From positions 1 to 7,776 of the forward strand of contig CASFWS010000043.1 in NCBI GenBank assembly GCA_949298295.1: 7,776 nt of DNA. The letters run 5' to 3'. Under the pieces are notes generated by a model. That model ran no database searches. It was not told the DNA's origin and was given only the letters and a program-made list of their open reading frames with translations. Numbering within the stretch: position 1 is the first letter of the stretch; the number at the start of each line of letters is the position of its first letter. The DNA is from an uncultured Bacillota bacterium. Its GTDB lineage: Bacteria; Bacillota_I; Bacilli_A; RFN20; CAG-826. Of the stretch, positions 1-6,173 are shown piece after piece. The translations under genes and the position numbers were made by a program.

Positions 1-1
1 C

Positions 2-931
2 ATGGAAGCAACCTACAAATTCGATCCCGCCCTCATCAAGCGGGCGGCGGAAGGCAAGGGCTTCGTCGCCGCCCTCGACCAGTCGGGCGGCTCGACCCCC
101 AAGGCCCTCGCCGCCTACGGAATCGGCGAAAGCGCCTATACCGTTAAAGGCGTCCGCGACGCTAGGAAGATGTTCGACCTCGTCCACGCGATGCGGACCC
201 GGGTCATGACTTCGCCTTCCTTTGCTCCCGAGAAGATCCTCGGGGCCATTCTCTTCGAGGAGACGATGGAACGGGAAGTCAAAGGGAAAGAGACGGCCGC
301 CTACCTTTCCGCGAAGGGCATCCTCCCCTTCCTGAAAATCGACAAAGGCCTTCTTCCGCCCGAGCACGGCGTCCGCCTCATGAAGGATATCCCCGACCTC
401 GACGAGCTCCTCGACCGAGCGGTCGAAAAGGGGATTTTCGGGACCAAGATGCGCTCGGTCATCGATCGCTTCGACGAGGAAGGGATCGTCAAGGCCGTCG
501 ACCAGCAGTTCGAGCTCGCCGAAAGGATCCTCGCCCACGGCCTCGTCCCGATCATCGAGCCGGAAACGACCATATCGAGCCCCGACCGGGCTGCCTCCGA
601 GCATCTGCTCCACCATCTTATCTTCGAGCGCGTCCTCCGCCTTCCGGAAAGCGCCCGCATCATGCTGAAGATCTCAATCCCCGTCGATTCGACCCTCTAC
701 GAAGATCTTCTCGACGAGCCGCGGATCGTCCGGATCGTTGCCCTCTCGGGCGGCTATTCGCGCGAGGAAGCCTGCCGCCGCCTCCGGAAGTGCCCGGGAA
801 TGATTGCTTCCTTCTCCCGTGCCCTTCTCGATGGCCTCAAGGCAAGCCAGGACGACGAGGCATTCGAAAAGGCCCTTTCCTCGAGCATCGACCTCATTTA
901 TGATGCGTCAACGAACAAGGAGGGATGCTGA
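2..931 (+). CDS. fda: Class I fructose-1,6-bisphosphate aldolase
   Basis: Cleaves fructose 1,6-bisphosphate to DHAP and glyceraldehyde 3-phosphate, or the reverse, through a Schiff-base lysine in the cytoplasm. The 309-residue product follows the short bacterial class I family (Staphylococcus Fda type, about 296 residues) along its whole length. Visible landmarks are ALDQSGGSTPK (residues 24-34), RTRVMTSPSF (66-74 region), LKIDKG (111-116), FGTKMRS (146-152), IIEPE (184-188, with the acidic catalytic E186) and MLKISIP (221-227). K223 is the probable Schiff-base lysine. LSGGYSREEA near the C-terminus is the phosphate-binding segment. The ATG at base 2 gives an N-terminus about as long as the family's, so the gene is probably complete, but only one base precedes it and no ribosome site or promoter can be seen. 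mgsA follows one base after the stop, so the two are co-transcribed. Not the FbaB/DhnA type of class I aldolase. Confidence 0.95.
   Translation: MEATYKFDPALIKRAAEGKGFVAALDQSGGSTPKALAAYGIGESAYTVKGVRDARKMFDLVHAMRTRVMTSPSFAPEKILGAILFEETMEREVKGKETAAYLSAKGILPFLKIDKGLLPPEHGVRLMKDIPDLDELLDRAVEKGIFGTKMRSVIDRFDEEGIVKAVDQQFELAERILAHGLVPIIEPETTISSPDRAASEHLLHHLIFERVLRLPESARIMLKISIPVDSTLYEDLLDEPRIVRIVALSGGYSREEACRRLRKCPGMIASFSRALLDGLKASQDDEAFEKALSSSIDLIYDASTNKEGC
917..923 (+). promoter_or_regulatory. Strong ribosome binding site for mgsA
   Basis: AAGGAGG lies nine bases before the ATG at 933, inside the last codons of fda. It decides the mgsA start: the same frame is open upstream to an ATG at 804, but that stretch overlaps fda and has no homology to the family. 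The protein from 933 starts directly with the conserved methylglyoxal synthase N-terminus. Confidence 0.85.
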
Positions 932-932
932 G

Positions 933-1334
933 ATGGCCGAGCGTTATACCCTGGCTTTGATTGCCCACGACCACAAAAAGGACGAAATGGCCCGTTGGGC
1001 CAACGAGCATCTGACCATCCTCTCCGGTTTCCGCCTCGTCGGCACCGGCCATACGGCGGCGGTAGTGGAGGAGGCGACCGGCCTCAAGGTCGAGGCCTAT
1101 CTATCCGGCCCCCTTGGCGGGGACCAGGAAATCGGGGCCGAGGTGGCCAAGGGCGGAATCGACGCCGTCATCTTCTTCGTCGATCCCCTCGAGGCCCAGC
1201 CCCACGACCCCGACGTCAAGGCCCTCATCCGCATCTGCGGCGTCTATGACGTCCCGCTGGCGACGACCCCCTCGACGGCTTCCCTCGTCATCACGAGCCC
1301 CCGCCTCGGGGAGTATCTCGGAAGGATGAAATAG
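933..1334 (+). CDS. mgsA: Methylglyoxal synthase
   Basis: Converts DHAP to methylglyoxal plus inorganic phosphate in the cytoplasm, the entry to the methylglyoxal bypass of glycolysis. The 133-residue product is close to the 137 residues of the Bacillus enzyme. By ungapped comparison with the E. coli enzyme (offset of seven), H12 and D13 match its H19/D20, K16 its K23, S58-G59 its S65-G66, D64 in GGDQ its catalytic D71, and H91 in QPHD its H98. The phosphate loop is altered: the usual T-G-T-T-G reads T-G-H-T-A, so E. coli T45 and T48 are kept (T38, T41) but T47 is replaced by H40. The gene starts one base after the aldolase stop and has a strong ribosome site, so expression is tied to the enzyme that makes its substrate. 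The assignment is firm; the kinetic effect of the His is unknown. Confidence 0.95.
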   Translation: MAERYTLALIAHDHKKDEMARWANEHLTILSGFRLVGTGHTAAVVEEATGLKVEAYLSGPLGGDQEIGAEVAKGGIDAVIFFVDPLEAQPHDPDVKALIRICGVYDVPLATTPSTASLVITSPRLGEYLGRMK

Positions 1335-1354
1335 CGAGGTCGAAAGCCCTCTCG

Positions 1355-1366
1355 ATGCCCGGGCAT
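1355..1366. repeat. Perfect 12-base palindrome
   Basis: ATGCCCGGGCAT is self-complementary over all 12 bases and lies 21 bases after the mgsA stop. It could be a regulator site or the tip of an RNA stem. It lies about 70 bases upstream of the candidate rnfC promoter. Nothing links it to a known operator, and in GC-rich DNA a chance palindrome is possible. Confidence 0.35.
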
Positions 1367-1377
1367 GGCCTCTCACC

Positions 1378-1409
1378 CTTCTCGTTAGAGAAGCGATCGG
1401 GGCTCCGAT
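1378..1409 (+). other. Two tandem short hairpins after mgsA
   Basis: CTTCTC (1378-1383) pairs perfectly with GAGAAG (1388-1393) across a four-base loop. ATCGG (1396-1400) pairs with CCGAT (1405-1409) across another four-base loop. Placed between two transcription units, they may help end or process the fda-mgsA transcript. The lack of a following T-tract argues against a Rho-independent terminator. Confidence 0.35.
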
Positions 1410-1434
1410 ATCAAACAAGGGCTTCGTTTAGGGG

Positions 1435-1463
1435 TTTAAAGCGTGTCGATAAATCGGTAAAAT
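1435..1463 (+). promoter_or_regulatory. Candidate sigma-70 type promoter for the rnf operon
   Basis: TTTAAA (1435-1440) and TAAAAT (1458-1463) are separated by 17 bases, the ideal spacing. They match the -35 and -10 consensus at four and five of six positions. This is an AT-rich island in GC-rich DNA just before the first rnf gene. Transcription would begin near base 1470, only a few bases before the rnfC ATG at 1474, so the message would be nearly leaderless. That fits the lack of a ribosome site there. The site is predicted by eye only. Confidence 0.5.
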
Positions 1464-1473
1464 TCAAGCGCCT

Positions 1474-2772
1474 ATGATCAGCAAGACAACCAGAATCGCC
1501 ATCGATCCGGTCCATTACGAGGAAAACCCGGTCGAAACGGTGCCCGCCCCGGAATTCATGTTCGTTCCGGGCGAGAACACCCGTTGCCGTGCCTACGAAC
1601 TTTCGATCAAGGAAGGGGAACACGTTTACCTCTACCAGAAAATCGGGGTGCGCAACGGCGGCTACTTCAAGCAGAACATGTTCGCCCCGTGCTCGGGTAC
1701 CTACCTCGGGCTCGAGAAGCACACCTACCGGAACGGGAAGAGCATCGACTTCCTGAAATTCCAAAACGACTTCAAGGACGAGCGCGAGCCCTCCTACCGC
1801 GAGCGGAGCGACGAGGAGATGCTTGCCCTGAGCCCCGAGGAAATCATCGCCATCAGCGAAGAGTATTCCCTCGTCGGCCTCGGTGGCTCCTCCTTCCCGA
1901 CGCACGTCAAGCTCAAGGGCGACGACCACGTCACCCATCTCGTGGTCAACGGCATCGAGTGCGAGCCGACCCTCCCGGTCGATAAGCTCCTCATGGAAAA
2001 CGACCCCGAAGGGATCATCAAGGGGCTTCGCCTCTTGAAGAAGTGCCTCGGCTCCGAGCACATCTACCTCTGCATCAAGAAGAAATACGCTGGCCTCATC
2101 GCCAAGTACCAGGAGCTCCTCCGAGGCGAGGAGGGAATGGAAGTCCGGCCCTGCCGGGACTATTACCCCCAAGGCTGGGAAATCGCCCTCGTCAAAGACG
2201 TCACCGGCATCAAGGTTCCTTCCGGGGCTCTTCCCCGGAAGCAAGGGGTCCTCGACATCAACGTGGCGACCGTCGTCTCCCTTTACCAGGCGGCGAAATA
2301 TTCCCGGCCGGTGGCCGAGCGCTACCTCGCCGTCCTTGGCGACGGCATCGAGAATCCGGCCAATTACCGGGTCCGGGTCGGAACCCCCATCAAGCCCCTC
2401 ATCGAGAAATGCATCTACAAGGACGACGGGGAAGAAAAGACCCTCATCCTCGGCGGGCCGATGATGGGCGGGACGGTCGCTAATGATGACCTCATCTCGA
2501 CCCCGTGCCTTTCTTCGGTGCTCGTCTACGAGCAAGGGAAGGCCGAGCGCGAGCATCCTTGCATCCATTGCGCTTCTTGCGTCTATTCCTGCCCGACGGG
2601 CCTTGTTCCGGTCGAGATCATGAATGCCTACAAGGCCATGGACAAGGAAAAGGTCAAGGCCCTCCATCCCGAACGCTGCGTCGAATGCGGCCTCTGCTCC
2701 TACTCCTGCACCTCCCACATCCGCGTGACCGATTACGTCAGAAAGGCAAAACGGGTCGCAAAACTCCCTTAA
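1474..2772 (+). CDS. rnfC: Rnf electron transport complex subunit C (NAD-side Fe-S flavoprotein)
   Basis: The peripheral cytoplasmic subunit that exchanges electrons with NAD(H) in the ion-pumping ferredoxin:NAD+ oxidoreductase. The 432 residues match the compact RnfC form. They show an N-terminal barrel-sandwich region with the VETVPAP element, the FMN/NADH fold resembling the complex I 51-kDa subunit (GLGGSSFPTH from residue 135, then NGIECEP), a YPQG segment near 231-234, VPSGALP, GGPMMGG, and two C-terminal [4Fe-4S] motifs. Cluster ligands are C363, C366, C369, C373 and C402, C405, C408, C412. The residue after C412 is Thr where Pro is usual, and YPQGW replaces the common YPQGGEK. The start is fixed by the conserved N-terminus and an in-frame stop at 1450, yet no Shine-Dalgarno sequence precedes it. 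First gene of the operon; rnfD begins four bases after its stop. Confidence 0.96.
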   Translation: MISKTTRIAIDPVHYEENPVETVPAPEFMFVPGENTRCRAYELSIKEGEHVYLYQKIGVRNGGYFKQNMFAPCSGTYLGLEKHTYRNGKSIDFLKFQNDFKDEREPSYRERSDEEMLALSPEEIIAISEEYSLVGLGGSSFPTHVKLKGDDHVTHLVVNGIECEPTLPVDKLLMENDPEGIIKGLRLLKKCLGSEHIYLCIKKKYAGLIAKYQELLRGEEGMEVRPCRDYYPQGWEIALVKDVTGIKVPSGALPRKQGVLDINVATVVSLYQAAKYSRPVAERYLAVLGDGIENPANYRVRVGTPIKPLIEKCIYKDDGEEKTLILGGPMMGGTVANDDLISTPCLSSVLVYEQGKAEREHPCIHCASCVYSCPTGLVPVEIMNAYKAMDKEKVKALHPERCVECGLCSYSCTSHIRVTDYVRKAKRVAKLP

Positions 2773-2776
2773 GGTT

Positions 2777-3892
2777 ATGGAATTCGCATTAGAAACATCG
2801 CCCCATATCAAGCGGCGCGACTCCCTCTGGTCGATGCTCTCCGACGTCATCATCGCCCTCCTCCCGGCGACGGTGATGGCCTTCGTCGCCTTCCCGCTCG
2901 ACAGCCTCAAGACCTTCCTCATCGCCATCCCGGCGATGGTGGTTTGCGAATGGCTATTCGTCTTCTTCACGAACGTCCCGCGCGGGGACGACGGGCGAAT
3001 TCTCCCCTTCCGCGAGTGGGTCAAGTACGCTTGGGGCAAAGGAAGCGTCAACAATATCCTTGCCCCGATCGTCTCGGGGATGATCTTTGCCCTCACCCTC
3101 CCGGCCTCGGCAAGCTGGTACCACGTTCTCGTGGGCGCCATCTTCGGCATCGTCATCGGTAAACTTGTCTTCGGCGGGACCGGCAACAACATCTTCAACC
3201 CGGCCCTCGTCGGGATGCTCTTCTCCAAGCTCTGCTTCGGCGCCCAGTGGAACCTCAATCAGAACAGCTGGATGGTCGAAGACGTCGTGGCCGGAGGAAC
3301 GCCCCTAGGCAACATCAGCGGCGGGAACTTCGGCGCCCTTGGCGATTACGGGATCCTCGATCTCTTCATGGGTTGGGTGCCCGGCACCCTCGGCGAGGTG
3401 AGCAAGCTCGCCATCCTCGTTGGGCTCGCCTACCTTCTCATCCGGCGGGCGGCCGATTGGCGGGTCGTCGTCGGTTACCTCGGGACCTTCGTCCTCCTTA
3501 TGGGGTCGGCCGGCATCTACATCACCCTCCAGTACGGAGGGGCCTTCTCCTGGCTCGAGTTCATGGGCTATCAGTTCTTCTCGGGCGGCCTCCTCTTCGG
3601 GGCGACCTTCATGATCACCGACCCGGTCACCGGGCCGATTACCTCCCCGAGCCGGTGGATCTACGCCTGCTTCGGCGGGGCCCTCGTCGTCATCATCCGC
3701 CTTCTCGGGGCCCTTCCCGAAGGCGTCGGCTTCTCGATCCTCCTTGCCAATGCCATCGCCCCGGCCCTCGATTACCACAAGTGGCTCTCGAAGGGCTGGA
3801 AGCTCTGGCACTTCATCGCCCTCGCCCTCATCCTCGTCCTTAGCCTCCTCGTCGTCATGCTCGCACTAGCGTATGGAGATATCCTGCAATGA
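2777..3892 (+). CDS. rnfD: Rnf electron transport complex subunit D (membrane flavoprotein)
   Basis: Integral membrane subunit, homologous to NqrB, that carries a covalently bound FMN and is thought to take part in ion translocation. The 371-residue product begins with the typical SPHI element and LSDVIIALLPA first helix. It has many hydrophobic helices, GGTGNNIFNPALVG, the DLFMGWVPGTLGE loop and the signature TDPVTGPIT near residue 280. The flavinylation site, normally D-x-x-S/T-G-A-T, reads D169-V-V-A172-G173-G174-T175-P-L. The FMN-accepting Thr and the Asp six residues before it are kept, but the Ser and Ala are changed. The weak TAAGG (2770-2774) lies only two bases before the ATG, so translation is probably coupled to rnfC. 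The stop overlaps the rnfG start as ATGA. Confidence 0.95.
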   Translation: MEFALETSPHIKRRDSLWSMLSDVIIALLPATVMAFVAFPLDSLKTFLIAIPAMVVCEWLFVFFTNVPRGDDGRILPFREWVKYAWGKGSVNNILAPIVSGMIFALTLPASASWYHVLVGAIFGIVIGKLVFGGTGNNIFNPALVGMLFSKLCFGAQWNLNQNSWMVEDVVAGGTPLGNISGGNFGALGDYGILDLFMGWVPGTLGEVSKLAILVGLAYLLIRRAADWRVVVGYLGTFVLLMGSAGIYITLQYGGAFSWLEFMGYQFFSGGLLFGATFMITDPVTGPITSPSRWIYACFGGALVVIIRLLGALPEGVGFSILLANAIAPALDYHKWLSKGWKLWHFIALALILVLSLLVVMLALAYGDILQ

Positions 3893-4878
3893 AAGAAAAT
3901 GTCAAAAAAGGCCTTATCACGACCTTGACCCTCGGGGCCATCGTCCTCGGGGCGGGCGCCATTATCGGCGTCACCAGCGCCATCACTTCGCCCTTCGTTT
4001 ACGCCCATAGCCTCGCGGCTCGGCTCGAAGCGGTCAATGGCGTCTTCCCGAATGCCGAGGACGTGAGCGAGCCCGAGGAAATCAACTCCAACGGCCTCGT
4101 CGAGCGTTACGAAGTAAGCGCCGGCGGCGAGCTCATCGGCTGGGCCTATTCGGGCAACCGGAATTCGGTTTCCGATATCGTCGACGTGATGGTCGGAATC
4201 AATACCGACTTTACCCTCGAGCGGGTGGAAATCACCTCTTCTTCCACCAATTCCACCTACATGGACGCCGCCCGGGATTGGCTAACCGGGGTCAATGACG
4301 GCACGACTTCCTATGACGACATCCCGGTCGGGGCCGGGGGAACGAAGACCAAGGAAACGATTTCGGCCATCGTCCAAGCGGCCATCGACCATGCCAAGGC
4401 CAATGCCGGCGGAGGCGAGGTTTCCGCGGAACTTCGGCTCGTCCGCAACGTCTTCCCGGATGCTACCGAGTCCGATAAGGGCACGACTGTTGAACTATCC
4501 GGCGGTACGCATCAGGCCAATTATTGGGAATTGACGAAGCGTTACGAAGTCGGGCAGGGCGGAGCAACGGTCGGTTATGCCTACGAAGGGTCCATCGATC
4601 CGATGAGCCAGCAGGGATCGTTCGTCGTCGGCATCAAAGCAGACGGGACGTTCTCTCGGATTCACACCGTCACCATTTCGCTTGATGACCACGATGGCCT
4701 CTACAATCCAAGCTGGATTCCCGAAACCTACCTTCCGGAAATCAACAGCGGGACCCGGGATCCCGATGATTGCATCGGTGGTCAAGCGACCATTACGGCA
4801 GAGGTAATCAATGCGATGATCGAAGCGGCCGAGGCCGACGTTCTCTCGCTCGGCGGTTCGTCCGGCGAGGCGGCTTGA
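3889..4878 (+). CDS. rnfG: Rnf electron transport complex subunit G with two FMN-binding-like domains
   Basis: RnfG is anchored by one N-terminal helix and carries a covalent FMN in its extracytoplasmic domain. This product has a membrane segment at about residues 8-30. It is 329 residues long where about 200 is usual, because the FMN_bind region appears twice (about 44-170 and 182-317). The repeats share VFP-N/D-A, RYEV-x2-GG, G-W/Y-AY and a C-terminal Thr-rich motif. The first motif reads A149-G150-G151-T152-K-T, the same A-G-G-T as RnfD. The second reads G297-G298-Q299-A300-T301-I-T. Neither is canonical S-G-A-T-x-T. T152 and T301 are the candidate FMN acceptors. The gene overlaps rnfD by four bases, with GGAG (3875-3878) ten bases before its ATG. 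Position between rnfD and rnfE supports the assignment. Confidence 0.9.
   Translation: MKENVKKGLITTLTLGAIVLGAGAIIGVTSAITSPFVYAHSLAARLEAVNGVFPNAEDVSEPEEINSNGLVERYEVSAGGELIGWAYSGNRNSVSDIVDVMVGINTDFTLERVEITSSSTNSTYMDAARDWLTGVNDGTTSYDDIPVGAGGTKTKETISAIVQAAIDHAKANAGGGEVSAELRLVRNVFPDATESDKGTTVELSGGTHQANYWELTKRYEVGQGGATVGYAYEGSIDPMSQQGSFVVGIKADGTFSRIHTVTISLDDHDGLYNPSWIPETYLPEINSGTRDPDDCIGGQATITAEVINAMIEAAEADVLSLGGSSGEAA
4018..4839 (+). repeat. Internal tandem duplication within rnfG (protein level)
   Basis: Bases 4018-4398 and 4432-4839 encode two copies of one domain. Copy 1 has RLEAVNGVFPNA, then VERYEVSAGG, then GWAYSGN, then the A-G-G-T-K-T segment followed by a helix ending AAIDHA. Copy 2 has RLVRNVFPDA, then TKRYEVGQGG, then GYAYEGS, then the Q-A-T-I-T segment followed by a helix ending IEAAEA. 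The copies are clearly diverged, so the duplication is not recent. Boundaries are approximate. Confidence 0.75.
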
Positions 4879-4897
4879 ATAAGCAGGGGTATCCATT

Positions 4898-5587
4898 ATG
4901 GACAACGCCATTGCCAAACCTAGCAAAAAGGACGTCTTCTTGGCGCCTCTTCTCAAAGCGAACCCCCTTTTCGTCCTCGTCCTCGGCACCTGCCCGGCCC
5001 TCGCGGTCACCACGACTCTCGAGCAGGCCATCGGGATGGGCATCCTCTTCACGGTTGTCCTTGCCCTTAGCAACGTCATCATCTCGGCTCTTCGGAAGTT
5101 CATTCCCGAGTACGTGCGGATCCCGAGCTACATCGTCATCATCGCGACCTTCGTCACGGTGGTGAAGCTCTTGGCCGAGGCTTTCCTCCCGGAACTCTAC
5201 AGTTCCCTCGGCGTCTTCCTCTCCCTTATCACGGTCAACTGCATCGTTCTCGGCCGGGCCGAAGCCTTTGCTCAGGATAATCCCGTTCTTCCTTCCCTCC
5301 TCGATGGGCTCGGGAACGGGCTCGGGTATACGATTGCCATTTGCATCATTGCCCTCTTCCGGGAAATCCTCGGGGCCGGCACCCTTTCCTTCGGGAAGAC
5401 CTTCACCTTCATCCCCGAGGTCACGATTCCCTTGCTCAAAGGGGAGGGCTGGGACTATTCCTTGCCGCTTCTCCAGCAGCCGACCGGGGCCTTCTTGGTC
5501 CTCGGCATCGTGATCGGCATCATCGCTGTCATCGTCAATTTCCGCTCCAAGCAAGCCAAGATCAAGAAAGAGGAGGTCGAGGAATAA
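4898..5587 (+). CDS. rnfE: Rnf electron transport complex subunit E
   Basis: Integral membrane subunit, homologous to NqrD, that pairs with RnfA to hold a [2Fe-2S] cluster in the middle of the membrane and form part of the ion path. The 229-residue product has about six hydrophobic helices. It shows the family signature LGTCPALAVT with C32 and the second half-site VNCIVLGRAEAFA with C115; these two Cys are the expected cluster ligands. C149 lies in a later helix and is not a recognised ligand. The N-terminal KANPLFVLVLG and the basic-acidic cytoplasmic tail (residues 216-229) are typical. AGGGG (4885-4889) lies eight bases before the ATG, and the gap to the rnfG stop is 19 bases, the largest within the operon. 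The order D-G-E-A is the usual one. Confidence 0.96.
   Translation: MDNAIAKPSKKDVFLAPLLKANPLFVLVLGTCPALAVTTTLEQAIGMGILFTVVLALSNVIISALRKFIPEYVRIPSYIVIIATFVTVVKLLAEAFLPELYSSLGVFLSLITVNCIVLGRAEAFAQDNPVLPSLLDGLGNGLGYTIAICIIALFREILGAGTLSFGKTFTFIPEVTIPLLKGEGWDYSLPLLQQPTGAFLVLGIVIGIIAVIVNFRSKQAKIKKEEVEE
5571..5577 (+). promoter_or_regulatory. Strong ribosome binding site for rnfA
   Basis: AGGAGGT lies 11 bases before the ATG at 5589, inside the last codons of rnfE. With a single base between the rnfE stop and the rnfA ATG, it sets the start used here, which also gives the conserved RnfA N-terminus. Confidence 0.8.
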
Positions 5588-5588
5588 C

Positions 5589-6173
5589 ATGAACGTCTTC
5601 GTTGCCTTTGTTCTGGCCATCCTCAACGCGATGCTCATGGACAACGTCGTGCTCTCGCGTTTCTATGGCATCTGCTCCTTCGTCGGGGTCGGCAACCGCG
5701 TCAAGAGCGCCACTTCGATGGGGCTTGCGGTCACCTTCGTCATTGTCCTGGCGACCATTGTCTGCTGGCCGATTTATACCTACCTTCTCGTCCCGGCCGG
5801 CATCGCCTACTTCGATACCGTCGTCTACATTCTCGTCATCGCTTCCCTTGTTCAGGCGGTGGCCCTCTTCATCCGGCGTTTCTTCCCGGGCCTCTATCGG
5901 AGCCTTGGGATCTACCTCCCCCTCATCACCACCAACTGCGCCGTCCTCGGGGTCGTCCAAAGCAACACCGATACCGGCCTCGACTTCCTCTCGAGCCTTG
6001 CCGGCGGGGTCGGCACCTCGCTAGGCTTCTTCCTCGTCATCTTCCTCTTCGCCTGCATCCGGGAGAAGTTCGAGGGGACGAACATGCCCAAGGCGATGAA
6101 GGGCGTTCCTATCGCCCTTGTCACGGCTGCCCTTCTGGCCCTCGGTTTCTACGGGCTTCAGGGCATCATCTGA
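5589..6173 (+). CDS. rnfA: Rnf electron transport complex subunit A
   Basis: Integral membrane partner of RnfE, homologous to NqrE, with inverted topology. The two subunits jointly bind the intramembrane [2Fe-2S] cluster that links the cytoplasmic Fe-S side to the extracytoplasmic flavin side. The 194 residues match the family length almost exactly. The first half-site is MDNVVLSRFYGICSF with C29; the second is LITTNCAVLG with C117. These are the expected ligands. Other Cys (C59, C156) sit elsewhere. Six helices are apparent. The gene starts one base after rnfE and ends at TGA 6171-6173, whose last base is the first base of the next ATG. That junction couples it to the small Cys-rich membrane protein described next. 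Confidence 0.97.
   Translation: MNVFVAFVLAILNAMLMDNVVLSRFYGICSFVGVGNRVKSATSMGLAVTFVIVLATIVCWPIYTYLLVPAGIAYFDTVVYILVIASLVQAVALFIRRFFPGLYRSLGIYLPLITTNCAVLGVVQSNTDTGLDFLSSLAGGVGTSLGFFLVIFLFACIREKFEGTNMPKAMKGVPIALVTAALLALGFYGLQGII

Larger units (their letters stand above)
1335..1473 (+). other. Intergenic region between mgsA and rnfC
   Basis: These 139 bases contain no gene that I can support. They separate the glycolytic pair from the Rnf operon. They hold a perfect 12-base palindrome (1355-1366), two short tandem hairpins (1378-1393 and 1396-1409) and a promoter-like pair of hexamers near the right end. GAGGTC (1336-1341) can also pair with GGCCTC (1367-1372) with one G-U pair, enclosing the palindrome in a longer stem. 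No run of T follows any stem, so a standard intrinsic terminator is not seen. No riboswitch or tRNA could be recognised. Confidence 0.6.

Noticed and set aside
804..932. Upstream extension of mgsA to an ATG at 804
   Set aside because: It would overlap the end of fda in another frame, adds a Ser/Arg-rich stretch absent from the family, and the strong ribosome site points to 933.
1378..1412. Rho-independent terminator after mgsA
   Set aside because: The stems are short and none is followed by a run of T, so the defining feature is missing.
1420..1463. Rex redox-repressor operator before rnfC
   Set aside because: The AT-rich stretch does not form the TTGT-N-ACAA type dyad that Rex sites need.
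1411..3258. 615-residue open frame on the minus strand opposite rnfC and rnfD
   Set aside because: It lies antisense to two genes with full family signatures. Long antisense frames are expected here because the codons end mostly in C or G. Its translation is low-complexity, rich in D, E, G, L and V, with no recognisable domain.
4808..5644. 278-residue open frame on the minus strand opposite rnfE
   Set aside because: Shadow of rnfE: highly charged, repetitive D/E/G/K/R composition and no domain. rnfE is certain.
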